DNA of 64,000 bases from Sceloporus undulatus. Taxonomy: Eukaryota; Chordata; Lepidosauria; Squamata; Phrynosomatidae. Where the stretch lies: assembly GCF_019175285.1 (NCBI RefSeq), contig NC_056528.1, forward strand, positions 43,707,090 to 43,771,089, in the 5' to 3' direction. The notes beneath the pieces were generated by a model. That model did no database searches. It saw nothing but the letters and a program-made list of their open reading frames with translations, and was not told the origin of the DNA. Shown one piece after another: positions 46,701-58,700 of the stretch. Each line of letters begins with the position of its first letter. Positions within the stretch are counted from its first letter, which is position 1. The translations under genes and the position numbers were made by a program.

Positions 46701-49700
46701 TGTCAGACTGGATTATTTCTGCAGTGCTGATGCAGCCAGAGAAGCATTTTATGGTTGTGCTTTGTGGCTAGTTAATAAACCTTACTTGTTAACAGGGGCA
46801 AGTTTTCACATCATGACAAACCAGATTTCCATAAAGTACATCATAATGTGCAAACTTATCAATGCCAGAATGTATTTCTCTTGCACACTAGTATGTGTAT
46901 GTGTATATATCTGTATGTATGCATCCAAAAGATGAAGTGTCTCAAAGCACCATAGTTATTCACTTGATTCATAGGACTCTTTTCTGCAGGGTCCTTGGAG
47001 AGTACAGGAACCCAGAGCTTGCTGCAAGAATTCCTGCTCCTCTTTGCTGTGTTTGATGAAGGTAAGAGTGATGTGGGAAGTGGAGCACTGATTGTGAGGG
47101 GAGAAAGTAGTTTGTTCACCTTTTGTTTGTGTAGACAGTCCTGAGGAATTAGCAATCCCTAACTTTTTGTGCTTTTCTTTTGAAGTTTGGTTATTTGTTT
47201 TTCCTTGAACAGGGCACTGATTTAATATTAGCTTGCTATATGCTGAAACAAGATTGTCAGTTACAACACTTCTTTTACTAGTATGCTTTCCAAAGCATCA
47301 GATTCCAAAGAAACCAGGATTTCAGCCAGTGTATTACATAAGGATCTCATCCCGTTTCTGTTGCTCATAATCTGACAAGAAGCGGCTTATCAGGGGAGGA
47401 AACAGGAAGGGCTTTTACTTTGGATAACTAGTTCTGAGTTTGGAATTTGGCATTTGCCGAAAGCTGGGCCAAAACTAACAAAATGAAGTCGAAGGCTTTC
47501 ATGGCCGGCATCCATAGTTTTTTGTGGGTTTTTCGGGCTATGTGGCCATGTTCTAGAAGAGTTTTTTTCTGAAGTTTCGCCAGCATCTGTGGCTGGCATC
47601 TTCAGAGAATGCTTGCCTGGAAAAAGTGGGTATGTGTGTGTGTGTGTATACACACACACACACACACTGTGTGAGCCTGGGAATGCAGGAGTGATTTGCT
47701 TGTGTATTGTTCTGTGCTGATGGCAGGCCTCCGAACAATACACATGCAAATCACATAGCCCGAAAAACCCACAAAAAACCTAACAAAATGAACTTCAACA
47801 GGCAGAAATGTAAGGTACAGCACAGGGCGAAAAAAATGAAAAACATAGATTGGTTGTTAAAATGAAATCGTAGTGCGAATAATTCTCCAATCTGTTTTAA
47901 AATTAACATAGTTAGTGGTCAGATTTGAATCACTGAGCAATTATTCACACCAATGGGAAATTTTAAATCATTCCTTTTGTTCCCTGCTGATTTAAGTCAC
48001 TCTGATTTAAAATGTTGTTTTAAATTTTACTCCAGTCCAAGTGTATCAAGTGATTTCTCTGTTTTCTTTCCTATCAGGCAAAAGCTGGTACACCCAGTCC
48101 AACACTATAGGGAATGCCTTATCCACAAACAGCAGGGCTCAGATTCACACTATCAATGGCTTTGTGAATTCTCCCCTGCCTGGTAAGAAACATATCTTCC
48201 CTTATCCACAGGGAGGAAAAATAGGAAGAAGTGATAAAAGGTTAACAGAACAGCAAGAAAAGGAAGTACAAGTCAAGAGCAAAGTGAGGGGTTGACTGTG
48301 ATTTGGACAGAGGAACATCTGGAAGTGGAGAAACATGCTAAACGTTCCCCAAGAGCCACTCTGTTCTCCATGTCCAGGTCTGCTCCATCCAGCAAGGATG
48401 ATGAAAAACAATCTTCCTGCACCAACCACGTTCCTTTTCTTACCATCATAGTGCATGAAGCATCCTATGGGGATCATTCTGGCTTTCAGTCACTATTAGG
48501 GAATCTACTAGGTAGGACCGATTATGCTGGTTGACCATGTTTCTAGCATTGCAGAACAGCTTTTTCACCATTATGGTAAATTATGATGGACAAGCCTTGG
48601 CCATGATAGTTCCTATAGCCATAGCCCAAGGACCATGTAAAAGTACAGGCAGATGTATTGATCCATTTCAGCAAAGCAGTTCAAGAAATTTCCATGTTGA
48701 TTTGCCTCTTTAAGATCAAGCTGCCACAAAATGATTTGTATTGTAACAGGGATAGCTCACAATGATATGTCACTGGGGAAATCCATTTTCTTCCATTTAC
48801 TGTGTGTGTTCCATATGAACTCTGAGGGATTAGAGAAATCTGAGGAGGGTGGTAGATTAGGAAGGACAATGGAGGTAAAAAAAAAATCCACAATGCTTTG
48901 ATGCTGCGAACTCTGGCTCTATTGCACCAGGTTTTATTGTGGCATCTTTCTCCTTATAGAGCTCAAGGTGTGCCAGAAGAGACCTGTCTACTGGTATGTC
49001 ATTGGCCTAGGTACCAGACCTGAAGTCCACTCCATTTTCTTTGAGGGACACTCTTTTCTTGTGAGAGATCATCGGCAGGCTACGCTGGACATCACTCCAG
49101 CAACTTTTCTTACTGCTGAGACTACACCTAGAAACAACGGCACATTTCGAATGTTCTGCCAGATTCCATCCCATCAACAAGGTAACAAACTGTGGGGAAG
49201 ATAAAGTACAATGAAGGGATGCAAGATGGAGAAGCCATGGATGAAGCCAAAATTGCCTGTCTAGGCTGTTTAAAATGAAGCAATGCACAATACATGAAGC
49301 CCCAAGAAAAGCTGAATGAGGAGGGACACCAAAAAATAGGTGGTGGAAAGCACCATTCTCTTTCATTATCAGTTCAAACCTCCTTAAATTTCAGTAAGGA
49401 AAGGGCAAGGAATTCTTATCAGAAGTTCTTGAGGACTGCATTGTTTTCTCTCAGCCTAAGCTACTTCACAGGGTTGTTGCTGTGGGGATAAAGTGGGCAG
49501 GTGGAAAGTGATGCAAGTCACTTGAGCTCATTGAAGAAAGAATGGAATATACCTGTAACTAATACAGTGAATGGATCCTAGAGGAGATCAAGCCAGAAAT
49601 CTCCTTGGAAGCCAAGACAACAAAACTTAGGCTGTTGTACTTTGGACATATCATGAGAAGGCATGAATCATTGGAAAAAACAATAATGCTAGGAAAGGTG

Positions 49701-52700
49701 TAGGGAAGCAGAAAGAGAGAAAGGCTGAATACTAGATGGATGGACTCTGTTAAAGAGATCATGAGTATGAGTTGGCAGTAGTTGGGCAAAGCAGTGGAGG
49801 ACAGGGGGACTTGGAGATATCTCATCAGCAGGGTCGCCATGGGTTGAGACAAATGTGATGGCGGTTAGCAACAACAACAATACAGTGAAGAAGTTGTTTT
49901 CTCTTTGCTTCCAGCTGGAATGGAAACCTTCATTAAAGTGGATGTCTGCCCAGAGCCACCTGAGAAGAAGATGAGGGCAGCACAGCCAAGTGAAGATGAA
50001 GAGAACTATGGAGATTATGAAGACTATGATATGGAAAGTGTGGTTGTCAACATGGGAGATTTTTCACCCAGGATTACTGGCCGTTCCCGTGCCAAGAGGC
50101 TGTCTGTGACATGGGAGCATTACATTGCAGCAGAAGAGGTTGACTGGGACTATGCCCCAGTCAAGCACAAGAACCAGGACAGGTATATGGCACGTTGCTG
50201 ATCTTTCAGGCCTGGGAGCTACTTCTTTGGCAGTCTACTATACCTCTCCCATCTCCAATTCATATTACAGGGCTGTCTATCAAGAACAGGACCACATTGG
50301 TGCATAAAATGTTAAAGCCCCTTTTCTCCTTCCATCCAGAGTGCTGGTTTTGCTGCTCACTCTGTACTTGCCTTCCACATCCATTGTTTTCTTCTCTTTG
50401 CTGAGACTGAAGAACTGGTCATAGGTTCAAGGAATCCTGGAAATGTCTGGAAAGGTTTCATAAAGCCTGATATGTCTGTATTGGCTTTTAAGGCTAGCTG
50501 ACCTTCAAAGTCTGGGGTCAGCTGATAATATTATGGTACTGGCTAGTAGCATATCCTAGACATAAAGACTTACCACATGGCACTCGGAGGAATGGGAACA
50601 GAATGGAATGGAAGGGAATGGAATGCGGGGAGGAATGTGTGTTAGCGCACAGGAGAATGCCACTGATGCTTCCAGGAGTCCCCAAACCTTTCCCCAGCCG
50701 TTCCATGGCAGCCGATTTTGAAGGATGATTTTGCACCGTTCTTCAAAATTGGCTGCCCTGAAACGTCTGGGGAACAGTTAGAAGACTCCCGGCGGCATCA
50801 GCGGCATTCTCCCATGTGCTAACACATGTTTCCCTCCTGTTCCATTCCCTTCTGTTCTGTTCCCATTCCTCCGAGTGCTGTGCGATAATCTTAATAGTTT
50901 GGAAATGATACTTTTTTGTACAACTCCCAAATTTTCTCAGCCAGCATTGATTCTGTTACTAAATTTTAACCCATCCTTCTGCCAAGGAATTTGAGCTGAT
51001 CCAAGCCAGCATGATGTAGTGATTTGGATCTTGGTCTACGACTCTGGAGACCAGGGTTCAAATCCCTGCTTGGCCATGAAACCCACTTGGACAATTCATA
51101 CTCTCTCAGCTTCAGGGGAAGGCAATGGCAAACCTCCTCTGTGTACCCATACGTCCAAAAGGACTTGAAGAAACAGAACAACAACAATCATGGTTTTATA
51201 TGCCCCTTTTATCTTTACACCTGATCTGTGAAGGAAACAAATGAAAAATGGAACTGGGCCCAAAGTCTCACCACAAGTTATACAGAGATTTGAACTTGTG
51301 TTGCTCCAGTCCAACTTTGAGGGAAGTATGATTTTTCATCCTTGAACATGCCCACTCTTCTCCATCATTCCTACAACGGACCATTTGTTTATCTCTTCCC
51401 TTAGATCAAGAGGATGCATTGCATCACTTAAATGGAAGGAAAGAGTAAGACCAGCAGAGGTTGCTACTTCATCTATTTGCTTTTGCCATTTGTTTGTTCA
51501 GGGTTAAGCAAGGAAAAGCAAAAGAGACAGAAGATGGGCAACAAGGCTAGGAGCCTCTTGGGGTCAGCAATGGACCCTGTATGGTCCCCTGAAAACCTAT
51601 CCCCACAGAAAGTTGTTTCCTGATAATCAACAATGGAAAGGATATTTCTTGTAGGTCTAATATCAATATTAATACCAATACTAATACTTAGCCCCCTCCC
51701 CTTTGTCTTTTGTAGTCAGGTTCTGGAACCTGGTCCCCAACGGATTGGATCAAAATATAAGAAAGTGAGATTTGTGGAATATGAGGATAGGACCTTCAAG
51801 AGACGGAAGGCATCAAATCCAGATCATATGGGGATTCTGGGTCCTGTTCTCAAGGGAGAAGTTGGTGATGAATTTATGGTAAGAGATGGGGTAGGAAGAA
51901 AGAGAGGGATCAAAAAATGAGAGCAGCTCCATATTGAAGATGATGGTCTAGCAAAAAAGTCTGGAAAAGGTCATAAATTGCAGCTTCCCTTAAGAGGCCT
52001 TTATGGGTCTTGTTTAGACAGGCAACAATGGCTCTCCAGGAGTAGCTGGATTGCAGGTCCCATCGTCTCTCATCACTGGCTATTTTGGGTGGGGTGATGT
52101 AGTCCAGAAACCTCACAAGGGCCACAAACTTCACAGCCCTAATAAAAATAATAACAGTGACTATTTTATTCATTTATGTCCCACCTTTTCATCTATAATA
52201 GGGGAGTAAAGGAAGTAGGTTGAAAATGGTGACTCAAGGTTCCACTTGTTTTCTAGCTTTTTAATTAAGTCTCACAGTCTGACATGGGACCCAGGAGTAG
52301 ATTCAATGCTCATTTATACATTAATTTCAGAAGATAGCAACCTGTGATACCTTTGCCCCATATTGCCCCAGGCTGAGTTGGCTGTGCCATTACTCTAGAT
52401 GTCAAACTTTTGTGAGTTGCTCTCTCTCTTTTTAATGTAGTTTTTCACTAATGGTTTCCACCTTTGTTCCAAAGAATGTACTAGTCTTGATTAAAAGAGA
52501 TTGTTACCTCTGGTGTGGGGGCTCCAACAAAGCTACAAACCCCTCATCAAACTGTGAAAATTGTTGTTTCAGATCATGTTTAAGAATCTAGCCAGGCGGC
52601 CATACAACATATACCCCTATGGCATCACCAACGTCACCTCGTTTTTCCGCTTAGGAGGCACCAAAAGTAAGACTGCTGATGGAGGACATCTCATGAAATG

Positions 52701-55700
52701 GCAGCGGGAGGGATAGTTCCACAGCTATATGCTTTGTTAAGCTCTCTTTTTTTAAAAAAAAAAATCTGTGCCAAAGAAAGTATTAGGAAAATACTAAAAC
52801 TTAGTATTAATATAGGAAAGATCAATTCTATGTCTAATCATGCACATAAACGAAATGGTGCATGTATCTGCATAATTCCTCAGATTTTATTCTCCTTGTT
52901 CTAATCATGAGGAGATGTTGAATATTTTGAGATATAGTGAATATATTGAGATCTGAATATTTTTATAGGTGTCACTACTGATAGGTTCAGGCATGCGCTC
53001 ACAAGGGTTTCAAACCTGGCTCAAGGACTAGAAACCCATCATAGCATTTCCATTCTCTTCTCAAAAGAGCTGGTCGCAAAAGCATGGCTTTTGTCAAATG
53101 GATTTTTCCAGCAGGACAAAAGACACGGTTTTGCAACATCTCTCTCAGGAAGAGAATGAAAGTGCTACGACAGCATGCAGAGAGGCACAGAGAAAGCAAC
53201 TACCTTTGGCCCTTCCCAACCATGTGCTTGTCATTCATGGACTGAAGCATCTGCGGATGGCCCTGTTCTGTTCTTCCCAATGGTGGCACATGCATGTGGT
53301 CATGCCAGTGTGGTCATGTGCATGTTGCACAACCATTAGAAAGAATGGGACTTGACGTCCCGTGTTTTTTGCTGTCTATGTGGGAGTCTGGAACGGAACT
53401 GCCATGGATACAAAGGGCTGACTGTACTCTCCTGCTCTGTTTTGGCTTTGTTTTATCATGTAATAAGGCTTTTAGATTTTAAAAAAATGGATTCCAAATA
53501 CACCAAAAGGGATCTGGGTGCAAAGAACACAGCATTTAAAATGTTCAGCCCAGGATTCTGTTTTAATTAAAATACCAAAACTGAATGGTTCCAACACAAA
53601 CCTCCATTCCTGGGTACTCCAAGTTTTCTTCATTTCAACAATATGATTTTGGAGAGGAAAGTCATTTTATTCTTTGTACAGTAGTTTAAACCCAACCTGT
53701 GCTGCCACCTGCCAACTATTTATCTGACATCTTTCTGTAAGTAGGAAATGTTGGTGAGGAAGGCATCTATGTCACCTAATAACTCTTAGGTTTCTTCTTG
53801 TTACTGGTGAAACTATTGTTTGAAGCCCATCTCTCCTTTCATTTTTCTTTATGCTCTTTGATTTGTTTCACTTGTGTTTGCAATATTATTATATGAGGCT
53901 GTTGAATGTGACCAGGGTGGGAGAAGCTGGAATCATAAAATAGCTTATATTTTCAAAGTCTAGTGATTGCTTGTCTTATGGTTTATTTCCTTCTAGATCT
54001 CAATATGAAGCTGTTGCCAATACGACCAACTCAGGTGTTCATGTACAAGTGGAAAATAATGCCTGAGGATGGCCCAACTAGATCAGATCCCCACTGCCTA
54101 ACTCGCTACTATTACAGCTCCATCAGGCCTGCTAAGGATTTAGCTTCTGGGCTTATTGGACCGCTGCTAATCTGCCTGAAAGAGACCATGGACCAAAGAG
54201 GCAATCAGGTTGACCCATTGTTGCATTGTGAGGGAAAACATTCATGCATTCTCATAATAGCATTAAGCTTCCTACATAGCGTGTACACATGTCTCTATTA
54301 TAACTCAACTGCTTGTCCTAAGAGAAAAGATAGGTTAAGAACATTTGAAACCCAGCAGATAGCTGTCCAGCTTCTGCTTAAGAAGTTTGGTCTGCAAGGC
54401 ATAAGTTGGCATGGCTGGACTATGTCAGATGCGGGGAATTAAAATGCCAGTAGACAGCAGCCAGCTTTGCTTCTCTGTGTTCTTCCTATGTGGAGAAGAG
54501 GAAGCCTCTTTGGGCATCATTTTTGGAGAAAGCGGGGGATATAAATTAAATAAGCAGCAGCAATGCAAAAAGGATCTTCTGCTGATTGAGATCAGAGATA
54601 GTGGGATTCCATTCAGTGGCATCAGGCAGGAGGATGTTGGGCTGATAGAGAACACCTGCAGGCTGTGTTGCCTTTTCAATGACTCCCTCAATGGTTTTTG
54701 AGGTCCCTCTGCAATCTGATTCCTATTCCACCCTAACATATATTTGGGGTACCCAGACCTTTCAGAGAAAAGATATGCAGGACTGCATGGGGAGCAGCTG
54801 AGAATGTGTTAGGCATCCTGAAGCTAAATGTTATAGCTATGAAGCCATATAAGAGGGAAGCAAAGTGATCTTCTTATTAACAACATTCTCCTTCCATCCC
54901 ACCACAATTTCAACAATGCACTGAATGGCCTCCAACCCCCTTCCTTTGTGGGTCTTCCAGATTATGTCAGATGAAGCACGGTTTGTGCTATTTTCTGTCT
55001 TCGATGAAAACCGCAGCTGGTACTTGGCAGAGAATATCAACCGATCCTGTACTGATGCAGCCAATGTCAACCCCTACGATCCTGAATTCTATGCCTCCAA
55101 TGTCATGCACAGTGAGTAGCCTCAGAAGAAGAAAAGGTTAGTGTATGAGCAGTGTGGAAAGACAGCCAATTAACTCACATTAACTGTGTATATAAGACTA
55201 GACTGTTTCCTTTTTGGTTTGAGTTTCTGTGTACAGTTCTTGGATACATATAAGACTTTTCTGCAGACTTCTTCAGTCTTCACTCTGGTCCAGAAAACAC
55301 TGTCTCAGTGTTTTGTGTCTCAGTATCATCACCTCCTATTGATACTCTGATCACAACTCTGTTTTGAGAGTTGCCTGAGACATTTTCTGTCTTCTCACAT
55401 ACATACTTTTTGTAACTTGTATTTTGAGTGACAGCCATCTTTGATTTTGGCTTTCATTCGGTCTTTAACTCCTGCTTCTGTTCCAGTTCTTCCAGCATTA
55501 TCCAGCTCCTTCTGGTCTGTCTTCACACTTACTTCCCATTTCTGGAAGTTGTGCATTCTTCACAGCTGCTCCAAACTCCATAACTGCTTGTAGAATTCAT
55601 TGTATTATTGAGTAGAATTCCACCTCTTCACTCATTTCAAGCAAAATATTTATTTGAATGTTTTCTGATTTGGGTCTCAAATTGCAGAAGTGCTTGAAAA

Positions 55701-58700
55701 AATAACAAAAGATTATTTTTATAAAGCTTTTGTGTTCCCTCTGCCCATTTATGAGGGTGGACATGAGGAATCACACTTACAGTATAATGCACGGATTTCA
55801 GTATTACTGGGGTCAGAAATGAGACGGACTCGAGAGAGTTTCTGATGAAGATTGGCCAACTAGTGTGTGGACCACAACTTTCAACAAGAAACTGACATAT
55901 AGAGAAGAGGGGAAATCCAAATTTGCTGAACGTAGGTTGGCCTTTATTTTGCTTGCTGGCATTAACACTTTATTTTGTATGCTGGCACCAACAATGTGGT
56001 GGTTGGGGCTCTGACAATCAGACTGATTTGTCTGAGATGTTTTCAAGAAATGAATATTTAAAACTTAATCCAGAGAAGACAGAGGTACTTCTGGTCAGTC
56101 AAAAGGTAGAACAAGGGATAAGGATACAGCCTGCAATGGATGGGATTACACTCCTCCTGGAGATGCAGGCTTCAGATTGGGGGTACCCTTGGACTCAACG
56201 TTGAAACTGGAAGCCCAGGAGTACTTTTGCAGACTTGAATTAGTGTGATCTAGCCATGGTGAGACATGTCTTAGTTATATCCCATTTGGATTAGTGTAAT
56301 GCACTCTACCTGTGGCTGCAATTGAAGAGGATCCAGAAATTTCAGCTGATAAAAAAAAAGTTAGTCAGATTGTTATTGGGGCTAGTTACAGGAAGAATAT
56401 AACCCCCCCCCTTCCCGGTGCATCAAGTCCGCTGGCTGCCAGTCTGTTTCTGTGCACAATTCAAAATGCTGGGTATAATCTATAAAGTGCCATATAGTTT
56501 AGAATTCAAAGATATAGCCATGTTAGTCTGTGGAATCAGTATGTAGAGAGATCTTGCAGCACCTTTGAGACTAACTGAAAGAAAGAAGTTGGCAGCATGA
56601 GCTTTCATAGACTAAACTCTACTTCCTCAGATGCAGTTTAGGTTCAGGCTCTCTAACAGACCATCTCCCCAAATGAGTTTGCCTGAACCTTGAAATCTTT
56701 GGGAGAGGCCCTTCTTTCAGTCACACCATCTTAATATGAAAAATGGGTAGAATTATGCTAAAACCTTCTCAGTGCCTGTCCAGGATGTGAAACTCCCTTG
56801 CTAGAAAGAAGCTAGGATGGCTCCCTAACTGCTGTCTTTCCATTGTCTGCAAATATATATATGTATGTTTAATTCCAACAGGCTCTTGAGAACTGAAGAT
56901 TTTTAAAGAAAAGACTTTAAGAGCTTGCTGTGTTGTTTTTTAAACTGTTTTTAAACATTTCTAATTACATATTTAAATCTGTTTTTACTGATGGTAATAG
57001 TTTGTTTAATTTTAACTTTGCTTTTTTGTATGTTTCCTCTGCATTGCACTTGTTCTCATTTGTAAACTTCCCTGAGTACTGGTTTTGAGGGAAAATCTTA
57101 GGTAACAATGATATCTTCAAAAATGCAATTAGAATGATTGAAGAAGTCTGTTCTGACACTCACCTCTTCATTTTGGAAACTGAAATTTTGGGTTTGTTTC
57201 GCTGTCAATCAATGCTGTCTCTTCCCTCCCTTTTTGCAGGTATCAATGGCTACATTTTCAATAACCTAGAGCTACGGCTTTGCCAGCATGAAGTGGTGTA
57301 TTGGTACGTCCTCAGTGTAGGCGCCCAGACTGATATCTTGTCCATATTCTTCTCTGGGAATACTTTTAAGCACAACACAGTCTTTGAGGAGGCCCTCACG
57401 CTTTTCCCTCTCTCTGGAGAGACTGTCTTCATGTCCATGGAGAATCCAGGTTGGTTACATACATTGTTCATGGTACTTTCCATATCTTAGACTACAGCTC
57501 CCATTATCCTTAACCAGTGGGAACTGGAGTCCAGCAACATCTGGAGGGCACCTGTGATGATTGCTTGATATGCCTCAGAAGAAGTTTTACATCAGGGATA
57601 GGAGCTTAAGTTTTAAAGACTTCTGATATACTTTAATATTTTCCCCACTTCTTTTCCCCTTGAAATGACAGTTATGAAGCATGAGTATAGACCACCCTTT
57701 GAAAATACTCTTATATTTGATCTATTTGTGTATATGCAGTACAAGGGGATGCTGAAAAGTTATCGGCCGCACCAAGAAGGGAATGACCTAGAGCCATGAA
57801 ACCTAAATGCTATTCCACATATTCACCTCAAATTTTGACACACTTGGCACATCATTTCCCAAGTTTCAAACATTTTGATGAAATACTGTTCTGCTGCTGC
57901 CATAACGTCTGGGTCATTTGAAAATTTCATTCCTTTCAAACTCTTGTTAAGGTTTGGAAACAGGAAATAGTCAGATGGAGCAAAATCTGGTGAGCAAGGT
58001 GGACGATTTATGCACTCAACCCCCAAATTTTTCAAAACATCAATCATCTTGCTGTCCTTGTGAGCAGGTGCATTAGCCTGCAAAAAGAAATACCTTTCTG
58101 CCATCTCTCTCACCATTTTTCCTTCAATGACTCCTTTCATCAGCAAAGCAAGTTAGAGTAGCATTCTGCATTAACTGTTTGGCCCTTCTGAAGATAGTCA
58201 GTCACCAAAAATACCTTCCTTATCCCCCCCCCAAAAAAAAGTGACCATGAGTTTTCCTGCTGACCCTTGAGTCTTGAATTTTTTCAGCTATAGAGAACCA
58301 TTGCAAGAACTATTTGGCCTCCTAGTTATAATTATGGAACCATAGTTCATTAACAGTGATGAGTTGTTCCAAAAAATTATTACTATGCTGCAAAATCAAC
58401 TTGGAGTATCCACTTAGTTTTGTTTCTGGTCAGCATTCACACATTTTGATACCTACTCGACTGACAACGTGTGCACAGCCAACTGCTGATGAATTATAAA
58501 CCCAATGCATTCCTGAGATATCTCTAGTGTTTCAGCAATTGTTTATCTAAGAGTTGCTGACACGCTCAACAATTTCAGGAGTTGACACTGTTGAAGGCCT
58601 TCTAGACCTTGCTACATCTTTGGTCTCAAAATCTCCATACTGAAAGTTGGCACACCACTTTTTTGCAGTTGAATAATAGAAGCACATACCACTCAATATT

